This document shows, piece after piece, positions 25,307 to 34,216 of a stretch of DNA of 50,189 bases. Numbering within the stretch: position 1 is the stretch's first letter; each line of letters starts with the position of its first letter. The translations under genes were made by a program, and so were the position numbers. The notes under the pieces are model-generated. The model did not search any database and was not told where the DNA came from. It was given only the letters and a program-made list of their open reading frames with translations. This DNA comes from Streptomyces sp. MUM 203J (GTDB lineage Bacteria; Actinomycetota; Actinomycetes; Streptomycetales; Streptomycetaceae), in contig NZ_JADWYO010000047.1 in the NCBI RefSeq assembly GCF_022414595.1, positions 1 to 50,189 of the forward strand, written 5' to 3'.

Positions 25307-25882
25307 ATGGGCGTCACGCTCGCCAAGGGAGGCAATGTCTCCCTCTCCAAAGCCGCACCCAACCTGACCCAGGTCCTGGTCGGGCTCGGCTGGGACGCGC
25401 GCTCCACCACCGGAGCGCCCTTCGATCTCGACGCCAGCGCTCTCCTCTGCCAGGCCGGCAGGGTCCTCGGCGACGAGTGGTTCATCTTCTACAACAACCT
25501 GGTCAGCCCGGACGGGTCCGTCACGCACACGGGCGACAACCTCACCGGTGAGGGCGACGGCGACGACGAGTCCCTGATCGTGGACCTCACCATGGTCCCG
25601 GCCCACTGCGACAAGATTATTTTCCCGGTCTCGATCCACGAGGCCGATAACCGGGGACAGACCTTCGGGCAGGTCAGCAATGCGTTCATCCGCGTGGTGA
25701 ACCAGTCCGACGGTCAGGAGCTGGCGCGCTACGACCTCAGCGAGGACGCCTCCACCGAGACCGCGATGATCTTCGGTGAGCTCTACCGCTATGGCGGCGA
25801 ATGGAAGTTCCGGGCCGTGGGTCAGGGGTACGCCTCGGGGCTCCGGGGCATCGCTCTAGACTTCGGAGTCAATGTCGCGTAA
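25307..25882 (+). CDS. terD: TerD family stress protein
   Basis: 191 residues from ATG 25307 (MGVTLAKGGNVSL) behind a GGGGAGGA site. TerD domain with the acidic calcium loops PFDLDASALLC and GEGDGDDESLIVDL. Most of the sequence matches the upstream TerD protein, so this is a gene duplication within the cluster. The DUF475 gene follows after 114 bases, and the two may be co-transcribed. Confidence 0.95.
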   Translation: MGVTLAKGGNVSLSKAAPNLTQVLVGLGWDARSTTGAPFDLDASALLCQAGRVLGDEWFIFYNNLVSPDGSVTHTGDNLTGEGDGDDESLIVDLTMVPAHCDKIIFPVSIHEADNRGQTFGQVSNAFIRVVNQSDGQELARYDLSEDASTETAMIFGELYRYGGEWKFRAVGQGYASGLRGIALDFGVNVA

Positions 25883-25996
25883 AGCTTGCTCCAGGGTTCG
25901 ATCAAGGACCGGTGCACTCGCCGCGGAGGAGTCCCACCCGGGGCCTCTCCGCCGAGTCCTGTCCGCGAGAACCTCCAACACACGATGGGGTAACCA

Positions 25997-27142
25997 GTGG
26001 TTCTGAAAACCTTCGGGTGGTCGTTCGCCGTGACGGCGGCCGGCCTTGCCTTCGCCGCCTGGGCGTGGGGTTGGGAGGCGTTCGGGATCGTCCTGATCCT
26101 GTCGGTCCTCGAAATCTCCCTCTCCTTCGACAATGCGGTCGTCAACGCCGGGATCCTCAAGAAGATGAACGCCTTCTGGCAGCGCATCTTCCTGACCATC
26201 GGCATTCTGATCGCGGTCTTCGGCATGCGGCTGGTCTTCCCCGTCGTGATCGTCGCCGTCAGCGCCAGCGTCGGGCCCATCGAGGCCGTCCAGCTCGCCC
26301 TGGACAAGCCGGACCAGTACCAGGATCTGGTCACCGACGCGCACGCGGCCATCGCCGCGTTCGGTGGCATGTTCCTCCTGATGATCTTCCTCGACTTCAT
26401 CTTCGAGGAGCGCGAGTTCACCTGGCTCCGCTGGATCGAGCGCCCGCTGGCCAAGCTCGGCAAGATCGACATGCTGTCGGTCTGCATCGCCCTGATCGTG
26501 CTGCTGGGCAGCGCCCTCATGTTCGCCAACCACGCCCACACCAGCACCGGCGCCATGGACAAGACGTCCACGGTCCTGCTCTCCGGTGTCGCGGGCCTCA
26601 TCACGTACCTCGTGGTGGGCGGTCTCTCCGGCTACTTCGAGGACAAGCTGGAGGAAGAGGAGGAGCGCGAGCACGAGGAGGAGGAGAAGGCCAAACGGGA
26701 GGGCAAGCAGGTCTCCGCCGTGGGCCTGGCCGGCAAGGCGGCCTTCTTCCTGTTCCTGTACCTGGAGGTCCTCGACGCCTCGTTCTCCTTCGACGGCGTC
26801 ATCGGTGCCTTCGCCATCACCAACCACATCTTCTGGATGGCGCTCGGCCTCGGCATCGGCGCCATGTACGTCCGGTCGCTCACCGTCTACCTGGTCCGCC
26901 AGGGCACCCTCGACGAGTACGTGTACCTGGAGCACGGCGCGCACTACGCGATCGGCGCGCTCGCCGCGATCCTGCTCGTCACCATCCGGTACGAGATCCC
27001 CGAGGTCATCACCGGTCTCATCGGTGTCTTCCTGATCGCTGCGTCCTTCCTGTCGTCGATCCGCCGCAACAAGCTGGTCGAGGCGGCCGAGGGGAACGCC
27101 GAAGGACCCGACGAGAAGGCCAAGGTCTCGTCCGGGGTCTGA
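25997..27142 (+). CDS. DUF475 (TerC-like) integral membrane protein
   Basis: 381 residues from GTG 25997 (VVLKTFGWSFAV). About eight or nine membrane helices, with two similar acidic motifs, VLEISLSFDNAVVNA (about 35-50) and LEVLDASFSFDGVIGA (about 255-270), as in the TerC/DUF475 superfamily of metal-linked membrane proteins. A strongly charged cytosolic loop of Glu, Lys and Arg (about 215-240) separates the halves. TerC proteins are thought to anchor TerD at the membrane or to export metals such as manganese. Ends at a strong hairpin terminator. Confidence 0.9.
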   Translation: MVLKTFGWSFAVTAAGLAFAAWAWGWEAFGIVLILSVLEISLSFDNAVVNAGILKKMNAFWQRIFLTIGILIAVFGMRLVFPVVIVAVSASVGPIEAVQLALDKPDQYQDLVTDAHAAIAAFGGMFLLMIFLDFIFEEREFTWLRWIERPLAKLGKIDMLSVCIALIVLLGSALMFANHAHTSTGAMDKTSTVLLSGVAGLITYLVVGGLSGYFEDKLEEEEEREHEEEEKAKREGKQVSAVGLAGKAAFFLFLYLEVLDASFSFDGVIGAFAITNHIFWMALGLGIGAMYVRSLTVYLVRQGTLDEYVYLEHGAHYAIGALAAILLVTIRYEIPEVITGLIGVFLIAASFLSSIRRNKLVEAAEGNAEGPDEKAKVSSGV

Positions 27143-27194
27143 GACCCGGGGCCGGGGCGGGTGTGACCGCCCCGCCGATGCGGAACGCTTCTGA

Positions 27195-27227
27195 ACGGGG
27201 CGGCCGGGGTGCTCCCGGCCGCCCCGT
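27195..27227 (+). terminator. terminator after the DUF475 gene
   Basis: ACGGGGCGGCCGGG (27195-27208) and CCCGGCCGCCCCGT (27214-27227) form a perfect 14-base stem with a 5-base loop, 52 bases after the stop. The start region of the next gene begins within 20 bases of it. Confidence 0.85.
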
Positions 27228-27256
27228 GGCGTAGGCGTATGAAGATGGGGGTGGGC

Positions 27257-27997
27257 ATGGGCTTCCTGGACAGTCTCCGGCCGAACAGAGCCGCGCAGTT
27301 CGATCTGGTCGGTGCGGCGGGCAATGCGATCGACCTGACACGGCGGCGCCCGACGATCTCGCTGAGCAAGCAGGGCGGCGCCGTCGGCAACCTCCGTGTC
27401 AACCTCTCCTGGCAGATGCGGACCTCCGACATCGAGGACCGCCGACGGCAGAGCGGACGGCTGCTGCGGCACCCGCTCAAGTTCTTCCAGCCCGAGCCCG
27501 TCCAGGCGCACACCCAGGGCGTGGCGACCGTCGACCTCGACCTCGGCTGCCTGTACGAACTCGCGGACGGCAGCAAGGGCGTGGTCCAGGCACTCGGTGA
27601 GTTCTACGGCGACCTCAACAGCGCGCCGTACGTCAAGCACAGCGGAGACGACCGGTTCGGCTCCGGCTCCGGTGAGACGATCTTCGTCAACCTCGATCAC
27701 CGCGAGGAGATCCGGCGACTGCTGTTCTTCGTCTACATCTACGACCAGACTCCGGCGTTCGACCGAACGCACGCCAAGATGACGCTCTACCCGGGCCACG
27801 GCCCGCGCATCGAGATCGATCTCGACGAGCGTGCCCCCGAGGCCCGCTCCTGCGCCGTGTTCCTGCTGGAGAACGTCAAGGGCGAGCTGCTGGTGCGGCG
27901 CGAGGTGAAGTTCGTCTACGGCTTCCAGGGTGAACTGGACCGGATGTACGGGTGGGGCATGCAGTGGGGGAGGGGCGTCAAGGCCGGAAAGGCCTGA
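27257..27997 (+). CDS. TerA-like tellurium resistance protein
   Basis: 246 residues if started at ATG 27257 (MGFLDSLRPNRAAQF); ATG 27245 and GTG 27251 are in frame and the G-rich lead makes the choice uncertain. It matches the TerA type: a TerD-like fold with TISLSKQGGAVGNLRVNL, the segment VATVDLDLGCLYELADGS and a long C-terminal half (ETIFVNLDHREEIRRLLFF). The acidic positions are fewer than in TerD, so calcium binding is doubtful. Probably a partner of the TerD proteins. Convergent with the next gene, 27 bases apart. Confidence 0.82.
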   Translation: MGFLDSLRPNRAAQFDLVGAAGNAIDLTRRRPTISLSKQGGAVGNLRVNLSWQMRTSDIEDRRRQSGRLLRHPLKFFQPEPVQAHTQGVATVDLDLGCLYELADGSKGVVQALGEFYGDLNSAPYVKHSGDDRFGSGSGETIFVNLDHREEIRRLLFFVYIYDQTPAFDRTHAKMTLYPGHGPRIEIDLDERAPEARSCAVFLLENVKGELLVRREVKFVYGFQGELDRMYGWGMQWGRGVKAGKA

Positions 27998-28024
27998 CCC
28001 CGCACCGCCGGGACGCCCCGCCCG

Positions 28025-29098
28025 TCAGGCGCGCAGGAACTGCGGCCCCATCGGCGGAAGCTGGAACTGCGCGTCCGGCCCCGGTGCCCCGGCCACCGGG
28101 GCGTCGGGCGCCGCCCCCGCGGCGGCGTGGGCCGGCTGCGGATGCGGGTAGCCGTACGCGGGCCGCGCGGAGTCGTACGGGGGTGCCGAGGCCGACTGCG
28201 GATACCCGTACGCGGGCTGGGCCGGCCCCGCTGCGGCATGCGGGTAGCCGTACGCGGGCGGGGCCGTCGGCGCGGGCGGGAGGTCCGGCGCCGAGGGCGG
28301 CGGGGCCGACGGGCGGGCCGGGAGCGCGGCAGTGGCGTCGTCGGGCGCGCCCGCATCGCCCCGGCCCTCGCCGGAGTCCGCGCGGCTCCAGTCCGTGTCA
28401 CCGGAGTCCGCAGGGTTCCGATCCGCGCCGGGAGCGGCGCCTGTCGCCCCGCCGCCCGCCGCGCCCTCGTCGACGCCTACCGCGTCCGCCGACCCGTCCA
28501 AGGGCCCTGCCGCCCGGGGCGCGCCGCCGTCCGCGCCGTCCTCCGCCTCGTCCACCGAGATGCCGAACGCCGTGGCCAGGCCGATGAGGCCGGTCGGATA
28601 GCCCTGCCCCACCGCGCGGAACTTCCAGCCCTCGCCGCGGCGGTACAGCTCACCGCAGATGATGGCCGTCTCCTCGCCGGTCTCCGGCCGCACCTCGAAC
28701 AGCGCCAGCGGCTCGGCGTCCTCGTCCGCCGGGTCCACGGCGGCGTCGAACAGCGCGATCCGCAGGTCCGGCACGCGGGCGAAGGTGTCGCCGTCCGAGG
28801 ACGCCGCGATCACCACCTGGTCCACGGACACGTCCATAACGGACAGATCCACCCGGACGGTGTCCGTCAGCCCGTCCTCCACTCGCTGCTTCGGCAGGTG
28901 CCGCACCAGCCCCGACGGGTGGCGCGGCTGGTTGTAGAAGACGAAGTCCTCGTCGGAACGCACCCGCCCGTCCGGGCCGAGCAGGAGGGCCGACACATCC
29001 ACGTCGGGAACCCCCGTGCCGGGGGTCCAGTGCAGTACGGCCCGTACGGCCGTGGCGTCGAGCGGGACGTTCGAGCCCTTCAGCATCGTGTGCGTCAT
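28025..29098 (-). CDS. TerD-domain protein with Pro/Ala/Tyr-rich repeat tail
   Basis: 357 residues from ATG 29098 (MTHTMLKGSNVPL). The TerD domain fills about 1-180 (VPDVDVSALLLGPDGRVRSD; WKFRAVGQGYPTGLIGLA). The rest is low-complexity, rich in Ala, Asp, Gly and Pro, and contains AYGYPH, AYGYPQ and AYGYPH repeats near the C-terminus. Such tails resemble the adaptor-like disordered regions of other TerD fusions and may bind partners. Divergent from the CitE operon across a 283-base gap that carries two palindromes. Confidence 0.9.
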   Translation of the reverse strand: MTHTMLKGSNVPLDATAVRAVLHWTPGTGVPDVDVSALLLGPDGRVRSDEDFVFYNQPRHPSGLVRHLPKQRVEDGLTDTVRVDLSVMDVSVDQVVIAASSDGDTFARVPDLRIALFDAAVDPADEDAEPLALFEVRPETGEETAIICGELYRRGEGWKFRAVGQGYPTGLIGLATAFGISVDEAEDGADGGAPRAAGPLDGSADAVGVDEGAAGGGATGAAPGADRNPADSGDTDWSRADSGEGRGDAGAPDDATAALPARPSAPPPSAPDLPPAPTAPPAYGYPHAAAGPAQPAYGYPQSASAPPYDSARPAYGYPHPQPAHAAAGAAPDAPVAGAPGPDAQFQLPPMGPQFLRA

Positions 29099-29182
29099 GC
29101 CGTCATCCTGCCTGGCGCCCGGCCCGGCGGACAACGCGGGGCCGGTCCGCCACGCGGGAGCCGCCGGGAGCCGCGGTCACAG

Positions 29183-29235
29183 GGCACCGTGACGGTGCCT
29201 TGACGCCTTGCGGCTCCCGTACGACTGTCGTACGG
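29183..29235. promoter_or_regulatory. two palindromes in the TerD/CitE divergent gap
   Basis: GGCACCGT-G-ACGGTGCC (29183-29199) and CCGTACGA-CTG-TCGTACGG (29217-29235) are perfect 8-base dyads 17 bases apart, about 85-140 bases upstream of the minus-strand TerD start. They lie in the 283-base gap (29099-29381), in which I see no gene, and may be regulator sites for both directions. Confidence 0.4.
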
Positions 29236-29381
29236 CTGCGGAGCGACTGCCGCAGGACATCCGCCGTTCACACCGGAGGGGAACCGCCGACACCCGGCCT
29301 TACGTACTATTACCGGCCACACGTCATCACAGCGATCCGGACCGTACCCCCGTGCGCGCCGGACCAGTACGGGGACACCGC

Positions 29382-30569
29382 ATGCGTCATTTCGGGCATA
29401 TCTCGTCAGTTGCCCGTGCTGGGCTCTTCCACCGGGAGCCCTGTCGATTCGACTCCGGATCCCCGGCCCCCGTGCTGTCGACGGCGCTCGGTGCCACCCT
29501 CTACAGCCCGGCCACCCGCCCCCGGCTCGCGGACGACATACTCAAGCAGGTCGCGCGCGGCGTCGTGTCCATGGTCCTCTGCCTGGAGGACTCCATCGAC
29601 GACGGCGACGTGGGGGCGGCCGAGGCCAACCTGGTCCGCCAGCTCACCGACCTCCACGAACGTGGGAGCGAGCCGCCGCTGCTGTTCGTCCGCGTCCGCG
29701 AACCCGGGCAGATCCCGGACCTCACCCGGCGCCTCGGCCCGGCCCTGCGGCTGCTGTCCGGATTCGTACTGCCCAAGTTCACCGAGAAGCGCGGTGCGCC
29801 CTTCCTGGAGGCCCTGACCGAGGCCGAGGCCGACCCGCGCTCGGCCGAGAGGCTCGGCGGGCGGCCCCTGTACGCGATGCCGGTCCTGGAGTCGCCCGAA
29901 CTGCTGCACCTGGAGACCCGCGCCGACGCCCTCGCCGGGATCGCCCGCTGTGTCTCCGCACACCGCGACCGGGTCCTCGCACTGCGCCTCGGCGTCACCG
30001 ACTTCTGCTCCGCGTACGGCCTGCGCCGCTCCCCCGACATGACCGCGTACGACGTGCAGATCGTCGCCCATGTCATCGCGGACGTCGTCAACGTCCTCGG
30101 CCGCGCCGACGGCACCGGCTTCACCGTCACCGGGCCCGTATGGGAGTACTTCCGGCTCCATGAGCGCATGTTCAAGCCGATGCTGCGCCGCAGCCCCTTC
30201 ATGGAGGGCAGCGCCGACGCGCTGCGCACCGCGCTCATCGAGCACGACATGGACGGGCTGCTGCGCGAGATCGAACTGGACCGGGCCAACGGGCTGCTCG
30301 GGAAGACCTGCATCCACCCGTCGCACGTCCAGCCCGTGCACGCGCTCTCGGTGGTGAGTCACGAGGAGTACAGCGACGCGCGGGACATCCTGCACCCCGA
30401 ACGGAACGGCGGCGGTGTGATGCGGTCCGCGTACACCAACAAGATGAACGAGGTGAAGCCGCACCGCGCGTGGGCGGAGCGCACGCTCCGGCGGGCCGAG
30501 GTGTTCGGCGTGGCCCAGGCGGACGTGGGGTTCGTGGAGCTGCTCGCGGCGGGACTGGAGGTCCGGTGA
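29382..30569 (+). CDS. CitE-like HpcH/HpaI lyase of the Ter biosynthetic operon
   Basis: 395 residues from ATG 29382 (MRHFGHISSVARAG). TIM-barrel aldolase/citrate-lyase beta family: Arg in LYSPATRPRLADD, metal-site Glu in VLCLEDSIDDGD, LRLGVTDFCSAYGL and the C-terminal GLLGKTCIHPSHVQPV. The family cleaves or forms C-C bonds of CoA esters or keto acids. In Ter-linked operons it is predicted to help build a phosphoribosyl-derived metabolite; the real substrate is unknown. Overlaps the next gene by GTGA, so translation is coupled. Confidence 0.88.
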   Translation: MRHFGHISSVARAGLFHREPCRFDSGSPAPVLSTALGATLYSPATRPRLADDILKQVARGVVSMVLCLEDSIDDGDVGAAEANLVRQLTDLHERGSEPPLLFVRVREPGQIPDLTRRLGPALRLLSGFVLPKFTEKRGAPFLEALTEAEADPRSAERLGGRPLYAMPVLESPELLHLETRADALAGIARCVSAHRDRVLALRLGVTDFCSAYGLRRSPDMTAYDVQIVAHVIADVVNVLGRADGTGFTVTGPVWEYFRLHERMFKPMLRRSPFMEGSADALRTALIEHDMDGLLREIELDRANGLLGKTCIHPSHVQPVHALSVVSHEEYSDARDILHPERNGGGVMRSAYTNKMNEVKPHRAWAERTLRRAEVFGVAQADVGFVELLAAGLEVR

Positions 30570-33130
30570 ACTCCTCGCCGGACCCGAGAGGGAAGAGGCA
30601 CGTCATTCGGAGCACGAGGCAGAGGGACACCTGGACGGGAACATGGGTCGCCGAGCGGCTGGGGGTGGAACTCCACGGCCACGGACCCTCCGGGAGCGAG
30701 GAACTGCGCGGGCTCCTCGGGCTGGCCCTGCGCCGCAACCCCAAGCGCGCCCACCTCCTAGTCTCCAACGTCCTGGGCAAGCACGTCCCGCAGAGCCCCG
30801 CCGTCGTGCGCCGCGCCGGAATCGGGCTCGGGCTCCGCGTCCGTGCGCTGCTGGGCGACGCCGAGGCGCGCCGCGCCGTCGTGCTCGGCTACGCGGAGAC
30901 GGCGACCGGCCTGGGCCACTGTGTGGCGGACGGCCTGGCCCTCGCGCCGTACCTGCACTCCACCCGTCGCCCCGTGCCCGGGGTCGCCCCGGCCGGAGGC
31001 TTCGAGGAGTCGCACTCGCACCACACCTCGCACCTCCTCCTCCCCGAGGACCCGGAGCTGCTCTCCCGGCCCGGGCCGCTCGTACTGGTCGACGACGAGT
31101 TCTCGACCGGCAACACCGTCCTCAACACCGTCCGCGCGCTGCACGAACGGTTCCCCCGCGAGCGGTACGTCATCGTGGCGCTGGTCGACATGAGGTCGGC
31201 GGCGGACCGGGGGCGGCTGGCGGAGTTCGCCGCCGAGATCGGCGCGCGCGTGGACCTGGTTGCGCTCGCCGCGGGAACGGTCCGGCTGCCGGAGGACGTT
31301 CTGGAGCGGGGCCGGGATCTGGTCGCCGCCCACGAGACGCCCGCACCCGCGCAGGCAGGGGAACCCGGTCGGGTACGGCGGGTGGACCTCGGCTGGCCGG
31401 ACGGGCTGCCGGACGGGGGACGCCACGGCTTCACACCCGAGCACCGGGCCCGGCTGGAAGCCGCGCTGCCCGCGATGGGTGGGCGGCTGGCCGAGGCGCT
31501 GGGCCTCGGACAGCCCGCCTCGGGGCAGGTCGCCCGGGCGCCCCGCGTGCTGGTCCTCGGCTGCGAAGAGCTGATGTACGCGCCCATCGCGCTGGCCGCC
31601 GCGCTGGAGGAACGCGCCCCGCACGCCCACATACGGTTCTCCACGACCACCCGCTCACCCGTCCTCGCTGTGGACGACCCCGGCTACGCGATCCGCAGCC
31701 GCCTGGTCTTCCCCGCCCACGACGACCCCGCCGACGGCCCCGGCGACCGGTACGCCTACAACGTCGCGGGCATGGGCTTCGACGCGGTGGCCCTCGTCGT
31801 CGACTCGGCCGCCGACACGCCCGGACTCCACGCCCCCGGCGGCCTGCCGGCGCAGCTCGCCGCGCACATCCCGCACGTCGTGCTGGCCACGGTCCCCTCG
31901 TACACCCCGGGTCCGTCCGCCCAGGATCCGTCCCCACCGGAAAGAACCCCCATGCTGCCCGAGCCGCTGCGCGGCCCCGCGTTCTCCTCCTACGCCCCCG
32001 AAGAGGTCGGCTGGCTCCTCCAGGACCTGTCGGACGTCGAGCTGGAGGCGCCGACGGAGGAGCGCGAGGAGGCCGTCCAGAACGGCGGCGCGCACTACGC
32101 CGAGTCGCTGCCCATCGAGTACCAGCCCAGCGACCGGTACCAGAAGCTCTTCCGCGCCGCCCTCGGCACCTCCGCCGCCCGGATCGCCCGGGCCGTCGGC
32201 ACGGTCACCGAGACGGTGCTGGCCGAACGTTCCCACTCCCGGCTCCGCCCAGGCGGGGGGACCCCCACGCGGCGCCCCGTGCTGGTGTCGCTGGCCCGGG
32301 CGGGCACCCCCGTCGGAGTGCTCATGCGCCGCTGGGCGCTGCACCGGCACGGCCTGGACCTGCCGCACTACGCGGTGTCCATCGTGCGGGGCCGGGGCAT
32401 CGACACCAACGCCCTGCGCTGGCTGCGCGCCCGTCACGACCCGGCCGACGTCGTGTTCGTCGACGGCTGGACGGGGAAGGGCGCGATCACCCGCGAACTC
32501 GCCGCCGCCCTGGCGGACTTCCCGGACTTCAACCCGGAGATCGCCGTTCTGGCCGACCCCGGCTCGTGCGTCCGCACCTACGGCACCCGCGAGGACTTCC
32601 TCATCCCCTCCGCATGCCTCAACTCGACGGTCTCCGGCCTGGTCTCCCGTACCGTCCTGCGTGCCGACCTGGTCGGCCGGTACGACTACCACGGCGCCAA
32701 GTTCTACCGGGAGCTGGCGGACGTGGACGTGTCCACGGACTTCCTGGACACCGTCAGTGAACGCTTCGACGAGGTCGCCGCCGCCGTCGACGCGGACGTC
32801 GAGCACCTCCTGGCCGCCGACCGCACCCCCACCTGGGAGGGCTGGGCGGCCGTCGAGCGGATCAGCGAGGAGTACGGCATCCACGACGTGAACCTGGTCA
32901 AGCCGGGGGTCGGGGAGACCACCCGGGTCATGCTGCGCCGCGTCCCCTGGAAGGTCCTGGCCCAGCGCGGCGCGGGCGCCGACCTCGACCACGTACGGCT
33001 CCTCGCGGAGCAGCGCGGCGTCCCGGTCGAGGAGGTGGACGGCCTGCCGTACACCTGCGTGGGCCTGATCCACCCGAAGTACACGCGCGGCGCCACCGGC
33101 GTCGACGGCCGGGCGGTGACGGCACCGTGA
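30566..33130 (+). CDS. PRTase-TRSP-StiP fusion protein
   Basis: 854 residues from GTG 30566 (VNSSPDPRGKRHVI). The N-terminal half has a phosphoribosyltransferase domain with a PRPP-loop-like VLVDDEFSTGNTV at about 172-184, then a TRSP domain whose naming motif T-R-S-P is seen in STTTRSPVLAVDD (about 360). The C-terminal half from about 470 resembles StiP (FSSYAPEEVGWLLQDL; VVFVDGWTGKGAI at about 629-641, a second PRPP-loop-like motif). In many genomes I would expect these as two genes. Coupled by 4-base overlaps to the CitE and HAD genes. Probably cytosolic, acting on a ribose-phosphate compound. Confidence 0.85.
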   Translation: MNSSPDPRGKRHVIRSTRQRDTWTGTWVAERLGVELHGHGPSGSEELRGLLGLALRRNPKRAHLLVSNVLGKHVPQSPAVVRRAGIGLGLRVRALLGDAEARRAVVLGYAETATGLGHCVADGLALAPYLHSTRRPVPGVAPAGGFEESHSHHTSHLLLPEDPELLSRPGPLVLVDDEFSTGNTVLNTVRALHERFPRERYVIVALVDMRSAADRGRLAEFAAEIGARVDLVALAAGTVRLPEDVLERGRDLVAAHETPAPAQAGEPGRVRRVDLGWPDGLPDGGRHGFTPEHRARLEAALPAMGGRLAEALGLGQPASGQVARAPRVLVLGCEELMYAPIALAAALEERAPHAHIRFSTTTRSPVLAVDDPGYAIRSRLVFPAHDDPADGPGDRYAYNVAGMGFDAVALVVDSAADTPGLHAPGGLPAQLAAHIPHVVLATVPSYTPGPSAQDPSPPERTPMLPEPLRGPAFSSYAPEEVGWLLQDLSDVELEAPTEEREEAVQNGGAHYAESLPIEYQPSDRYQKLFRAALGTSAARIARAVGTVTETVLAERSHSRLRPGGGTPTRRPVLVSLARAGTPVGVLMRRWALHRHGLDLPHYAVSIVRGRGIDTNALRWLRARHDPADVVFVDGWTGKGAITRELAAALADFPDFNPEIAVLADPGSCVRTYGTREDFLIPSACLNSTVSGLVSRTVLRADLVGRYDYHGAKFYRELADVDVSTDFLDTVSERFDEVAAAVDADVEHLLAADRTPTWEGWAAVERISEEYGIHDVNLVKPGVGETTRVMLRRVPWKVLAQRGAGADLDHVRLLAEQRGVPVEEVDGLPYTCVGLIHPKYTRGATGVDGRAVTAP

Positions 33131-33942
33131 CCCGTCGGACACTGGTCGCCAGCGACCTCGACCGGACGCTCATCTACTCGGCGCCCGCGCTCGCCCTCAC
33201 CGTGCCCGACGCGGAGGCGCCGCGGCTGCTGTGCGTGGAGGTGTACCAGAGCAAGCCGCTCTCGTACGTCACCGAGACCGCCGCCGGTCTGCTGGCCGAA
33301 CTGGCGGAGGCGGAGACGGCCACGTTCGTGCCGGTCACGACGCGGACCCGCGAGCAGTACCGGCGGGTCCGGCTGCCCGGGCCGCCGCCCCGGTACGCGA
33401 TCTGCGCCAACGGCGGTCACCTGCTGGTCGACGGCGAGCCGGACCGTGACTGGCGGGCCGGCGTCGCGTCCCGGCTCGCCGCCGAGTGCGCGCCGCTCGA
33501 CGAGGTGCGGGCGCACCTGCGGGCCGTGGCCGACCCGGCGTGGCTGCTGAAGGAACGGGTGGCCGAGGAACTGTTCGCGTACCTGGTCGTGGAGCGCGAA
33601 CTGCTGCCGGACGGCTGGCTGGCCGAGCTGTCCGTGTGGGCGGAGGCACGCGGCTGGACGGTGTCGCTCCAGGGCCGCAAGGTGTACGCGGTGCCGAAGC
33701 CGCTGACCAAGAGCGCGGCGGTACGGGAGGTGGCGCGGCGCACCGGCGCGGACACCGTCCTCGCGGCGGGGGACTCGCTGCTGGACGCGGATCTGCTGCT
33801 GGCGGCGGACCGGGCCTGGCGTCCCGGGCACGGCGAACTGGCCGACACGCAGTGGCGTGCCGGCCAGGTGGAGGCACTGGCCGTGCGGGGCGTGGGGGCG
33901 GGGGAGGAGATTCTGCGGCGGTTCCTGGCGGCGGTGGGGTGA
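33127..33942 (+). CDS. HAD family phosphatase of the Ter operon
   Basis: 271 residues from GTG 33127, overlapping the upstream stop by GTGA. HAD motif I is DLDRTLIYS (nucleophile Asp10 and acid Asp12), with motif III Lys in RKVYAVPKPLTK and motif IV in AAGDSLLDADLLL. The Cof-like cap is consistent with a sugar-phosphate or nucleotide phosphatase. As last gene of the CitE / PRTase-StiP / HAD operon it probably removes a phosphate from the pathway intermediate. Confidence 0.9.
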   Translation: MTRRTLVASDLDRTLIYSAPALALTVPDAEAPRLLCVEVYQSKPLSYVTETAAGLLAELAEAETATFVPVTTRTREQYRRVRLPGPPPRYAICANGGHLLVDGEPDRDWRAGVASRLAAECAPLDEVRAHLRAVADPAWLLKERVAEELFAYLVVERELLPDGWLAELSVWAEARGWTVSLQGRKVYAVPKPLTKSAAVREVARRTGADTVLAAGDSLLDADLLLAADRAWRPGHGELADTQWRAGQVEALAVRGVGAGEEILRRFLAAVG

Positions 33943-33962
33943 ACCCGGCCGCGGCGGGCCGG

Positions 33963-34181
33963 TCAGCCGCCGCAGCACCCGCCGCCGCAGCAGCCCCCGC
34001 CGCCCGCGGGACCCGGCGCGGCCGTCGCGGTCGCGGTTCCGCCGACGGCGACGGTGGACAGGAGCTTGACCGTGTCGGGGTGCCCCGCGGGGCAGTCGGC
34101 GGGGGCGGAGGACTCCGCCATCGGGCGGCTGAGCTCGAAGGTGTCGCCGCAGGTGCGGCAGCGGTACTCGTAACGAGGCAT
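33963..34181 (-). CDS. FmdB-type zinc ribbon protein
   Basis: 72 residues from ATG 34181 (MPRYEYRCRTCGDTF). The zinc ribbon uses the CxxC of CRTC and a second half reduced to DCPAGH; the C-terminus is GGGGCCGGGCCGG. FmdB-like proteins are small putative regulatory or metal-handling proteins; no function is established here. Convergent with the HAD gene, 20 bases apart, and 35 bases after the coiled-coil protein gene on the same strand, so possibly co-transcribed with it. Confidence 0.85.
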   Translation of the reverse strand: MPRYEYRCRTCGDTFELSRPMAESSAPADCPAGHPDTVKLLSTVAVGGTATATAAPGPAGGGGCCGGGCCGG

Positions 34182-34216
34182 GGGGACAGGGTAGTCGGGG
34201 GCGCCCCGGCCCCCGC

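Noticed and set aside
25856..27799. 647-codon minus-strand open frame
   Set aside because: Antisense to the DUF475 and TerA-like genes; composition Asp/Gly/Glu-rich with no recognisable domain.
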